NCBI GenBank assembly: GCA_003116995.1
Contig: BDSL01000023.1
Location: 992,001-1,056,000 of the forward strand
Direction: 5' to 3'
Length of the DNA: 64,000 nt
From: Yamagishiella unicocca
Taxonomy: Eukaryota > Chlorophyta > Chlorophyceae > Chlamydomonadales > Volvocaceae
The notes under the pieces were generated by a model. It was not told where the DNA came from and made no database searches. It was given only the letters and a program-made list of their open reading frames with translations. Of the stretch, positions 46,701 through 56,017 are shown one piece after another (position 1 is the first letter of the stretch; each line of letters opens with the position of its first letter). The position numbers and the translations under genes are program-made.

Positions 46701-49186
46701 CGACGCGCTGGCGGATGAGATGGGCATCTATAAGGGTGCGTGAGGGGTTTATAAGAGGGGGGGGCCGGGGACAGCCCAGGCGGCGGGGATCACGGGCGCC
46801 CGGGGGAAGGGGGGCGGTGGGTGGTGGCTGGATCAGAGGGCGGAGCGGAGGGAGGCGGCCGCGGACTGCACTCTGCCTGGCAGTTCAACGGGAGGGGGCC
46901 GAGGGGGCCGCGGTCCAGGGAGGGGGGCGAGGGGGTTTTCGGTCCAGGGAGGGGGGCGAGGGGGCGGCTGTGGCCCAGGGATGTTCCGCGCGTGGACTGC
47001 CTTGCGGTGAGCCTCCAAGCTCTTTCGAGGCTGAGAGTCACGATGTTAGGCAGTGCACGCCTGCCATGTGGCCTGACATCCTCCCACGGTGTTTCACCTT
47101 GCTTGCCCCCCTAAACCCTCCCTAAACCTACCCCCCTCCCCTGCCACTGCCACTCCCAACCGCGCCTCCGCCGCCCTCCGCCTCCGCCTCCGCCATCGGC
47201 CGCCACCTCCCTGCCGCCACTTCGTCGCCGCACGGAGCACAGTCGAGACCATCGGTGGGTGGTGACGGCGCACGTGGGTGTCGGTGTCGTACTCTCGCTC
47301 CGCGCCGGATCTGCCGGGCTTGCCGGAGCGGCGACCGTGTTGGCGCCGCTGGCCTCCGTACGCACCAGATGCGGCCGTCCCATCCGCCACATTGGCCTCC
47401 ACGCAGCTGCTCGCTTACTCAAGAGATACTTTCCTGCCAAGGAACACGTCGCCTCCTACCGCCCTAAACGGTTTTTCTCGCATCCACGGGTCTTCCTCGC
47501 AACCTCCCAGCACATGGCATCGTATTCCCAGCACTTCACCAGAGAGGTGCTGCCCTAGCATCTGGTCGTCCGCTGCAACCCCCCCCAGCCTTACGACCTT
47601 CGGCTTTAGTATCCCCAACCCAGTTCTCCAGCATGCATCCTCAAAACGTCTGTTCTAAACGGTTTCCACGGGTCTTCCTCGCAACCCACCCACCAGGCGA
47701 CTGCTACATGGCCGCCTCCGGGCTGCTGGCGGAGGAGCCCTACCATGCCGCCGCGCTGGTGGCATTCGGCAAGGCGATCATCCGGGCAGCCGCCTCCGTA
47801 AACAACCCCAAGACCGGCAACGGGGTGCAGGCGAGCACGTGGAAGGGGGGGGTGGCATGTGGCTGAGGGTGTGAGGGCGTGCTAGAGAGGCAGGGTCTGG
47901 GCCTGTGGGTTAGGGGTCTGTCATACCGGTGCAAAATGGTGCGAAGGACAAGGAGGGAGGCGGGAGGAAGCCGCCCTGAGGAGCCAGTCCATGCAGTCCA
48001 TGCAGAGATTCGGTAACCCTAACCGACTTAGCTGTAAGTATCATCTCGCGTGCCCCGTCGTGGCGCCCCCCTCCTGGAGCCTCACGTCCATGCCCCCCTG
48101 GAGCCTCACGTCCATCATGCCCCCCCCCCTGGAGCTCACATCCATCATGCCCCCCCCTGGAGCCTCACGTCCTTCCTTCCTCCCCGTGTGTACGCCACAG
48201 ATCCGAGTGGGCGTCCACAGCGGTCGGGTGATGAGCGGCATCGTGGGACGTCACCGTGCGCGCTACTGCCTCTTCGGCGACACGGGTGTGTGGGCAGGAG
48301 GAGGGAGGAGGGACGGGAGGGGGGGGAGACGGAGGGAAATGAAGGCGGATAGAAACACAGCGGCGTGCGTGCCTCGACTCGTCTCGTTGCACCTCGTGAC
48401 AGTCCGACCACTACCCGCCACCACCCGCGATGCTTGGTGTCAATACCGAACCCACCCACCGATTTAGCAGCGCCTCTGCGCCATCTACTCGCCTCCCGTC
48501 TCTTCTGGACCGCCATCTTCACCGCCTTAGTTTTTCGGCCGTGGATTCGCTCCCGGGCCCTGCTCTTCGCTACAGTGCCCCCCGCCGCCTCCCCCGCGCC
48601 CCTCGTCTTGGCCCCCTACCCCTCCCTCCAGTCAACACGGCCAGCCGCATGGAGAGCACCGGCGTGCCAGGCCGCATCCAGGTGAGCAGCAAACCAGGGC
48701 AGCGCTGTCACCACGGACTCTCTCCAAATCCGGACCCAAATCCCCGGATCCAAATCCCCGGACCCAAATCCCCGGACCCAAATCCCTGGACCCAAATCCC
48801 CGGATCCAAATCCCTGGACCCAAATCCCCGGACCCAAATCCCCGGACCCAAATCCCTGGACCCAAATCCCCGAATCCAAATCCCCGGACCCAAACCCACC
48901 CAAACCCCGTTCCCCCCACCTGCCCCCACCTGCCCCCCAGGTGTCCGAGGTGACTCACGCGCTGATGCTGTCGCACCCCCTACCCTCAGCCAGCGCGGAC
49001 GAGTTCGAGGCGCGCGGGGAGGTGCCCATCAAGGGGAAGGGCCTTATGCGCACGTACCTGTCGGACCCCATCCTGGAGCAGCAGCTGCTGCTGGAAGAGC
49101 AGCTGCTGCTGTTGGAGCAACAGCAGCAGATGCTAATGGCGACGCACGGACAGGCGCAGCAGCAGGAGCAGCAGGCGCAGGGGTAG
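34799..49186 (+). CDS. Multi-span membrane guanylyl cyclase (5' end open)
   Basis: Phase-consistent exons: 34799-34860, 34972-35036, 35165-35349, 36034-36117, 36526-36677, 36864-37401, 37678-39600, 40013-40206, 40940-41192, 41714-41906, 42145-42446, 42825-42988, 43369-43481, 43725-44079, 44216-44726, 45219-45712, 46001-46041, 46383-46442, 46685-46735, 47243-47254, 47697-47830 (or 47824), 48201-48285, 48632-48681 and 48941-49186; about 2090 aa. The N-terminal half has many hydrophobic segments broken by long Ala/Gly/Ser/Pro and acidic loops. The C-terminal class III cyclase domain reads LPSNVADAL, VLFADIVGWTSLAQEV (metal Asp), VETIGDCYMAASG (guanine-selecting Glu and second metal Asp), IRVGVHSG, RYCLFGDTVNTASRME (Cys at the position that is Asp in adenylyl cyclases; catalytic Asn and Arg) and KGKGLMRTYL. 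Glu plus Cys predicts GTP to cGMP. The tail is Gln-rich. Membrane guanylyl cyclases of this kind are common in volvocine algae. The true start lies upstream and is unresolved. Confidence 0.88.
35331..35655 (+). repeat. 66-bp tandem repeat carrying a splice donor
   Basis: Five copies with exact 66-bp spacing; GATGCAG ends at 35349, 35415, 35481, 35547 and 35613. The first copy is the end of the cyclase exon 35165-35349, and each later copy repeats the exon end GTTGCTGATGCAG plus the donor GTGGGG. Because 66 is a multiple of three and no stop intervenes, each donor leaves the same phase and would add 22 residues (GKGGRVGMGVVGLLMQ type). The first donor was annotated as the simplest choice. Confidence 0.9.
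37422..37470 (-). repeat. Family A repeat core
   Basis: GGGGTTACAGAAAAGAACCG then GTAACTCGACATGGAAATTG; cyclase intron, antisense to the gene. Confidence 0.7.
37503..37530 (-). repeat. Family B repeat core (diverged)
   Basis: GCGAGGAAACCCGCGGATAC, 30 bp from a family A copy in the same cyclase intron. Confidence 0.5.
40208..40503. repeat. Minisatellite, 17-bp GAGGTGGTTGCCGGGAT type
   Basis: About seventeen copies with one- or two-base variants (CCGGGAT, CCGGGGT, CGGGGGT). It begins within a few bases of the donor site of the cyclase exon 40013-40206. Confidence 0.92.
41285..41535. repeat. Minisatellite, 19-bp GATGACACTCGTGGGAACT
   Basis: Thirteen copies differing mainly at one triplet (CTCGTG, CTCGCG, CTCATG). 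Intron of the cyclase gene. Confidence 0.95.
41630..41671. repeat. Interstitial telomere-like CCCTAAAA repeats
   Basis: TTAAACCCTGACTAAAACCC then TAAAACCCTAAAACCCTAAA. CCCTAAAA is the complement of TTTTAGGG, the Chlamydomonas-type telomere repeat. Intronic, about 40 bp upstream of the exon at 41714. Confidence 0.75.
41918..41950 (-). repeat. Family B repeat core
   Basis: GGGTTCGAGGGAAACCCGTG followed by GATGTCCGAAAAAA. The GATGTCCGAA tail also follows the copy near 16600 and resembles GGTGTCCGAA of family A. Confidence 0.6.
42780..42816 (+). repeat. Family A repeat core (diverged)
   Basis: CCATTCGCGTTACCGGGTCT then ATTATTGTAACCCCCC, ending a few bases from the acceptor of the exon at 42825. 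Confidence 0.6.
44784..44838 (-). repeat. Family A repeat core
   Basis: AAGAAAGAATCGGTTACTCG then ACGTGGGAAGTGTAACTGGC; cyclase intron. Confidence 0.65.
45091..45135 (+). repeat. Family B repeat, longer form
   Basis: AAACGGTTCTTCTTTCCTAC then ACGGGTTTTCCTTGCAACCC; same intron as the family A copy at 44784 and the D copy at 45160. Confidence 0.6.
45160..45202 (+). repeat. Family D repeat core
   Basis: CCTGTCCCGTTGCGTAAAAC then GGTTTTTACCCCCC, just before the acceptor of the exon at 45219. Confidence 0.6.
46187..46232. repeat. Degenerate telomere-like repeats
   Basis: AACCCCTAAAACACTAAAAC then CCTGAAACCCTAAAGCCCTA; cyclase intron. Confidence 0.6.
47463..47507 (+). repeat. Family B repeat, longer form
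   Basis: CCTAAACGGTTTTTCTCGCA then TCCACGGGTCTTCCTCGCAA; cyclase intron. Confidence 0.65.
47654..47692 (+). repeat. Family B repeat at a splice acceptor
   Basis: CTAAACGGTTTCCACGGGTC then TTCCTCGCAACCCACC, ending right at the acceptor CACCAG of the exon at 47697. Second B copy in this intron, same orientation. Confidence 0.65.
48062..48178. repeat. Minisatellite, CCTGGAGCCTCACGTCCAT type
   Basis: Five imperfect copies of an about 24-bp unit in a cyclase intron, ending close to the acceptor at 48200. Confidence 0.8.
48508..48555 (+). repeat. Family C repeat core
   Basis: GGACCGCCATCTTCACCGCC then TTAGTTTTTCGGCCGTGGAT; matches the long C copies at 31748 and 32097 in its first part. Cyclase intron. 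Confidence 0.6.
48724..48905. repeat. Minisatellite, 14-bp GGACCCAAATCCCC type
   Basis: About thirteen copies (GGATCC and GGACCC variants, CCCCGG or CCCTGG joints) filling most of a cyclase intron. Confidence 0.93.
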
Positions 49187-51510
49187 GGGTAGGGCGGCGT
49201 GGGCATTGATCGTGAGGGGCCTTATGGGGCGTGATCGGGCGGCTCGCGCTTGAGCGTGTTGCCGCCACGCACGCCACGTGGTGACGTTGGCGTTTGTACT
49301 ACAGCGGTCAGTGACATGCTGGGGGTCGAGGAGGGGGTCCGGCGACGCCTCTCTCATGACCACGTAGGGCGATTATGGTGGTCTCGGAGCTCGCAAGCAC
49401 AGCGGGGGCTGGACGGCACTCCCTTGCAGCGCCGGCGCCGGCACCGCATTGGGTCGGGTTTCTGTCGCCCACCCAACCCACCCAACCAGGAAGAGAGCAG
49501 CGCCTCGAGGATTGGAGGAGGCGTGGGGTTGCGCCGAAGGGCCGTGTGCTGTGAAGCCGGTTGGCTTCGTTTGGAAGGTGCGCTCGCGACCAGTCGCGGT
49601 CGCATCTGGGTTATGTGTACGACAAGTGTACGGCCGTCCACTACGGGGAGCAATGATGCATGTTAATGGCGTCCCGCCAAGGGGTCGGTCCGGGGTTGTG
49701 ATCCCGGGTTGCAAGCACACGCAGGCAGACGGCAAGTAGCGGCAGCGGGATGCAGCGGCTGCGTATTAGTGGCGTGGGCCCGCGAAACGGGCCGGTGGGC
49801 CGCGGCGGGGGGCTGGGTACCAATGAGGTGGCGCCGGGTTAACCGCTTTCAGTTGGTCCTCGCTACCCTGCCTGGCGCCACCTGTAGTGCACTGCCTTAT
49901 GACCGCGGCTGGCTGCCGCCGCAAATCTTTTGTCGGCGCCGCCAACACGTTCCTCACCCATGGTCGAGGTTTGAGGGCCAAAAAACCGCATGATGGCTCG
50001 TGCCGGCTTGCCGGCCGAGGATGATGATACGCGCGAACGCAAGGCGTAAGAACGTAAGACACGCATCGCATGCGACACTCCTGTTAGCTGTGTGCTTTGG
50101 TTGGTGGGGAGTGTAAGCGGGTGTCTACGCGCGCTGCTGAGGCCGCTGTCGCTGCCGGGGCGCCTGGATGCCGCCCCCGCAGCGCCAGCGGCCGCCAGAT
50201 TGTCGCGACGTTTGGTATGACGGCTTGGTTGGTTCATGAATCGCTGGTGGGTATGAGTCGTGTTCCTTTCTTCTTCCTGCGTTTGTGATTAGTCGCGGGC
50301 GACCTCTATTTATCGGTGGGTCCACGCTGAGCGGGTTACTGGGCCATCGCGCCCTCCCTCGTCCGCAGCCAGGCTGCCAAACGCTCAACGCGCGCTGAGG
50401 TGACCTTGCGACTTGTCAAATACGGCAGCGAAACCCGGTACTGCAAGCAGACACCCGAACGCATCACGAGCACTTGATACAAGCAAGAGGTATGGAGCGG
50501 GCCTGGCTCGCTTTCACGTTTCGAAAGCGAATGAAGCTGCCTAATTACCTCTCACACGCTACTTGTTTTTTTTCCTTTTTTGGTTACCGTACGCGTGTCG
50601 TCGCGGGCCGCTGCGCGCACCCAAGGCGAGGGTGTCTTCATGGTATACGACGGTACGAGTGGTGTCGTACTGGGATCCTTAGCCTCTGCGCCGCGCTCGT
50701 CGTATTCATTGGCCCTTTTTGATGCACGACATCTGTACGACATATTGGCTTGATTGCGTGGTACGATGGCTTCCATGGTGGGACGTTGGGGGATGAACCA
50801 GTGATGCGCCTGGGGGTCGCCGCCCATCGCTCGTCGACGCCGAACAGCAGGGCGGGTGGTTGTGTGGCCGTGGACAATTGCCTGTGGGTTGCTAGTAGGT
50901 CGAGTCACCAAGAGCTTAATAACATCAACGGGCTTTGGAATGGGTTCCTATCTACGGCAGGTGGCGTTGGCTTCATGTTTCAGTTGGCATCGACTAGCAA
51001 CCCTGTAGGCGGCGGCCCTGGTGTAGGGCCGCGTGTGGGGGCCATATCATGGCGGCGTGCACGTGTTGGGCGGGGTGGTGGTGGTGGCCCCGCCGCCTAG
51101 TTGGGTGATGGGGGAGTGCGTATTCGAGAAGAAAAAACGAGTGCCTACCTACAGGCGTTGTCTTGCAGTTGATTTATATTTGGCGTGTGGAAAAATTACA
51201 ACACCGTGTAGGTCCCCTACCTGCTTTGGCGTTTTGAACGTAGGCCACGTCTTTTTTCTGGTACCATGCACACGTTGGTGGACACGTCGTCCCCGCGCAC
51301 AGGGTACGCTGATCGTAGGGGCGCTATGGTTCTGCTGGTGACTGGAAATCGTGTGGTGTGGAACGGTACGGTCGCTTTTGGAGGGGCGCGGAGCGCCAAC
51401 GCCATTGCCACTGAAGAGGTGATTCCGACGTTCCGGGCCGTCCGAGCATGTGCAACCACAACATGCCGGCGCTGCAGCCACTGCCCTTGGGAGGGTGTAA
51501 TTGTAGCGTT

Positions 51511-51570
51511 GTCTCCTGTTAGGTCCCGGCTCGCTGCGTTGTCTCCTGTTAGGTCCCGGCTCGCTGCCGA
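51511..51570. repeat. Tandem duplication, 30 bp
   Basis: Two adjacent copies of GTTGTCTCCTGTTAGGTCCC plus GGCTCGCTGC; intergenic. Confidence 0.85.
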
Positions 51571-52082
51571 ATCGTACGCCTCGGCCCTCCGTCCCTCTTT
51601 GACGCGTCAACCGTACGGCAGTTCGTCGTGCGGGGCTGGGGCTCTCCGGCTGCCCCCCCGGAGCGCTGCAGGCAAAGGAAGGCAGGCGGGCACTGATGTG
51701 TGGATCAGAACTGCATGGACCTTTCACCGGCGGCTGCGTCGATACTCCGGCAGGACACGGTCGCTGCATATCCAGTGTGGAGTAATGGCGGGCTGTTGCC
51801 CTGAGCCAGTGCGTTGTAGATGGAAACTCGTTACAAATAAGGCCCGGTGAGCTGCAAGGCCAACTTCGAGCCAAGCGGAAGGGGAGTGCGGCGGCGCAAG
51901 GGGTCTCAGTCCGACCCGTGCAGTGCAGTCATAGGGTACTTTGGCGACGGTTCCAGATAGATAGATAAAAAGCCTTGGACGGGGACCTTGCTTGCGAATC
52001 CAAGCCCCCCGCCCCAACAACACATGAATGCATCTAACGCACTGCACTTCAATCCTGAACCGCGCAGCCTGCCGCCTGACAT

Positions 52083-52137
52083 TCTCTGACAGATGTAGGT
52101 GGCACAAAGCATTCTCTGGTAGATGTAAGTGGCACAA
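52083..52137. repeat. Tandem duplication, about 28 bp
   Basis: Two copies of a unit CATTCTCTGACAGATGTAGG continuing TGGCACAAAG, with a few substitutions; intergenic. Confidence 0.75.
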
Positions 52138-53032
52138 AGCAAGATTGCACTCCAGGAATAGCGAGCCCCATCTGGCCGCGATGAATAAGCCGGCGAGCTA
52201 GCTGGTGCGCTTCTGGCGAAACCTCCATCCCTGCCCATCACCAACCACTCTTAACCAACAAAGCCACAGCGCAGCTGTCACTGACGCAACATACCTCACC
52301 ACGAATCAGCAGTGGAAGTGGATCGCCTCAATCACTCATCACACGGCATTTGAACACACAAGCGGGCGAAAAAACGACACCCCATGAATAAAGAAACGTC
52401 TGCTCCAAGATTGGATGCAACGCATCTAAGCGGCCAATATGCACATTAGGGGGCACCAAGCGGCCTTTATATTATTTTCTGTCTGCCACCTACTACCGCA
52501 CAGGGGGGGAGGTATTTTCGGACAGGCACGCCGCGCGGCCCAAGCCAGCACCCGCGGCTGCCGCCGGCATTATTGTGTCCCCTCAGCGGCAATGAGCCGC
52601 TCGTGGGTGTCGTACTTGGCATCGTCATGCCAGTAGCCAAGTAAGAATCATGTTCGGTAGTAGGTGGTGGCATGCGCACACTCTTGCCTTCATATCGCTA
52701 TCACCAGCACCACATGTTGCACGAAGAATCCACGGCACGCCGTAACTGCCGCCTCTTACCTACTTCCCCTGGAACGAGCGCGCCTCTAAATCAGCAATAT
52801 CGTACGAAGACTCACCTCGTCCGCCCGCGGCCAGATGGTCGCAAACAATTTGTCACCAACAACCAATTACGAACTGAACTCCTCAAACGCACACCACGTC
52901 TTCCTTGTGCCCATTTTCGTACATACAGCCGCTCGTTTCCATGACTACGACCCCTTCCCCTTCCCCGGTCCCTGCCCCGATCCAACTGTTTCGATGTGTA
53001 CACAGCTCCCACCTCTGGCCCGCCTGGCCGCC

Positions 53033-56017
53033 TCACAACTCCGCCTTGCGAGCCGCAGGCCAAAGCAGCTCCGAGACCAAGTCGTACACTCCGGAGATGT
53101 ACTTTATCGTCATCGCCGCAGCCCTGCACGAACGGACGAACATAGAGACGCGGGGGCGACGGGCGGACGAGCGATCAGGGGTCGGCCCTGGTGCCAGTGC
53201 AGTGCGCCAACGGGCAGCTGATTCGACCACTGTGACTCCAGCCCATGGTGGCAACGCATCCACACACACATACACGTGGGAGTGAGTGTGTGGGGGGGCC
53301 AGCAGCCAGCGGACACCTGACACACAGCCACAGGGCCCACCTGAAGGACTTCTGCTGCCGTGCGCCAAGGTGCATGCTGACGGCGGCCGACCAACGCGCC
53401 AGGGCGTCCTTGGGCAGCTGGCCGGTGCTGAGGTTGACGGGCGCCTCGTACAGGTGCTTCAGCTGCAGCACCTCCCCCATGTACCTGCGGGCGGAAGGGA
53501 AGGGAAGGGAAGGAGGGGAGCCGCGGGAGGGTGCGGGGAGGAGTCAAGGGCAGCGAAAACACGGTAACATCGAAAAGCCCTTCCGAAGGCGATTCCCGTA
53601 CGGGGCAGTCAATAAGCTAGGCTAGGTTGCTCGTCCAAAAATAAATATACAAACACAAGCAGCGGTGTAATAATTGACGTTCGTTTCCTTGGTTCCGGCC
53701 CATGGCGAATTAATGGCAGGCGATAGATACGATAACCTGCGAAAGGGGCCGGGCGCTTTGGGAGCCTCCACCTCCACCTACAACCAGAGGGCCTGCTCCT
53801 CAGGCGACATCACCCGACGACCTACGGATGTGCTGCACAGCAGCGGGCCGCGGAGTCCCGGAAGCTGGATGGGCTCCGTCCCGAACCACCCGGAGTGCCC
53901 CGGAGGACCCACCTGCCGAAGGGTGTGTATCCGGGGTCCGTGATGGGAAAGCCGAGCCGCCACATGCAGCGAGACATGAAGGCGTCGCCGCCCTCGGGGA
54001 ACGACATGACCGAGGTGTTGGGGGCGTTGATGCACTCCTGGGAGGGCGGCCGAGGAGGGGGTGAGAGCGAGAGGGGGCGGTGGCATAAAAACCGTTTACG
54101 CGACAGGGACAGAATAATTGGGAGGGGTGGGGGTGAGAGGGATGGGAGGGAGAGCCCGGCCGCGCGGAGGAGGAGTGCCGGTGGCGGCTGGAGGGCTTGA
54201 GCGACCAGCGCAGGAGACGAGAGCAGAGATGGGGGGGGAGGAGAACGACATGAGGGAGCGAGGAGAACATGAGGGAGGTAGGGTACCCACGTGGTGTGTC
54301 CTGTCCCCGTCTACCCGCTGTCGCTGCATCAGACCACCCACCTCGTACGCCCGGAGGCCGGTGCCGCCCCTTGCCGCCGCCAGGTGCTTGAAGAAGCCGA
54401 TGGAGAAGATGAAGCCCACGCCTCCGAAGGGCACCGGGCCCTCCCACTCGTCTCGGCACCTCGTCTCATTGCCGGGGAAGCGCCGCTTGCACAGCTCCTG
54501 CGCAGACGAGGAGCAGAGGCTGGGAGATGTGCGCAGCGAGGCAGGCAGATGTAGGATGATACATGCTTGATTGCGGGTTGCTTGATTGCGACCCATGGGT
54601 CAGCAGGCAGGCAGGTGCCCCACCAACGGCCCCAGCCCAGCCCATCCTTGCTGGGCCCTATTCGCCAACTCCCGCGGGGCGCCGAGCCGTACCTCCGCAC
54701 TGCAGCCGCACCCCTTGGGTGCCGCCTGCTGGCCCGCCGCCGCCTTGATGTCGACGGCGGCGCCGCCGCCGGCGCCCTCCGCCACCATGAGCCGCCGCGC
54801 CGCGCGCCGCCGCCACTTGCCCCACTGCACGTGGCAGGGGTAGCAGCGCATCTCCCACACGCCCGGCTGCGGCGACTTGGATCCGACGTACATCGAGTCG
54901 GTTAGGAAGTACGGCAGCTGCGGGTCGTAGTCTCGGAGCAGCGCCTTAACGCCCCGCATGAAGAAGACGGTGTCGTCATCACCGGCGAGTATCCATTGGA
55001 ATGGGTCGCCTCCGGCGCCGCCGCCGGCGCCGCCGCCGCCAGTCGTGAGTGCAGCGCCGGAGGCGGCGGCCAGGGAGGGCTGCTGGTTGCCGGGCAGGCC
55101 AGCACCGCTGCCTTCGGCCGGTTGTGAGGACGCGGGTTGGGGCTGCGAGGTCCAGGGGGCCATTGCGGCCGGGTCCGCCAGGGCTGCGTACGCCAGCACG
55201 GGCGCCATGGCGGCGCGGCGGTCCCCTTCGAGGTAGTGGTCTCGCTTGTCGTTGGCCATTCGGCGGAAGTTGGGGAACCAGGCGAATGACTCGCGGTAGC
55301 TGGCGATGCAGCGAGGAAGCGGGGTGGGCGGACGGACGGGTGCGGGATCAGCGGGTTTGGTAGAGCATGGGGGGGGAGAGGTGAATTGCAAGCACGGCAG
55401 CAACGCCTTAAGCATTTTACACGCCTTCAGCGTTTTGGACAGGCGGTGGTTTAGGGCTTTAGGGTCGGGTATGGGTGTAGGGCGAGTGCGGGGATGGGAT
55501 GTCGGGGGCGGCGGTTCGGCACTCACCGAGAGGCGCCTGCTACCACGTCGGCGGGTAACTTGTCTGCGGGCTGGTCCATAACGAACACAGCGCGCATGCC
55601 TTTGCGCCAGTAGCGGCTGGCCTGAGCCAGAGGCAGGCGCTGCGGCGTGCAAGGCGCCACGTAGACAAAGTCCTCATTCCGCAGGGGGCGGCGGGCGGAG
55701 TTGGGCTGCGGGTCGGGGTCCGGATCGGCCGCGCCTGCGGTGACGGAAAGCTCGTCTCCCAAAACGTGCTTGAGGGCCCTGCTTAAGCGCCCAGGCGTAT
55801 TTAGTTCGGCATCCGTGCTGGCCCAAAGGGGCGGCAGGAGTTGCGAATCGGGCACGTCCGGTAGGATTGCGTCCGGAACAGGCGTTGTTGCACCTCCGGC
55901 GAATAGCCTCAAAAGGCGTCGAATTGGGCCTTCGGAACTTTGGCTTGTAGTTGCTGTCGCTGTCGAAGCGATCAGGGTAACGAACAGCCATAGCACCGCA
56001 TGTCGTTGGTGCGCCAT
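53033..56017 (-). CDS. Fringe-like (DUF604-type) glycosyltransferase
   Basis: Six exons keep phase: 56017-55527, 55299-54693, 54497-54342, 54037-53913, 53484-53341 and 53123-53033; 537 aa. The N-terminus has a signal anchor (AVLWLFVTLIASTATA), so a type II Golgi membrane protein is expected. Exon 2 carries the nucleotide-sugar/Mn site WILAGDDDTVFF and then LPYFLTDSMYVG, hallmarks of the plant Fringe-like family. Exon 3 gives VPFGGVGFIFS and exon 4 EGGDAFMSRCMWRLGF, matching the later conserved blocks. Exon 2 also contains an about 60-residue Ala/Gly/Pro/Gln insertion before the DDD motif, of a kind common in this genome. Donor and acceptor sugars cannot be inferred. The ATG at 56017 was preferred to 56062 because it directly precedes the hydrophobic anchor. 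The final small exon is less certain. Confidence 0.87.
54078..54117 (-). repeat. Family D repeat core
   Basis: GGCATAAAAACCGTTTACGC then GACAGGGACAGAATA; glycosyltransferase intron. Confidence 0.65.

Larger units (their letters stand above)
49187..53032. other. Long intergenic region, no gene recognised
   Basis: This lies between the 3' ends of the cyclase (+) and glycosyltransferase (-) genes. It has more balanced base composition than the introns. A plus-strand TGTAA near 50110 might serve the cyclase. Two short direct duplications are visible: GTTGTCTCCTGTTAGGTCCC at 51512-51570 and a GATGTAGGTGGCACAAAGCA type at 52083-52137. Reading frames up to about 240 codons exist but resemble nothing known and overlap one another. 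Confidence 0.5.
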
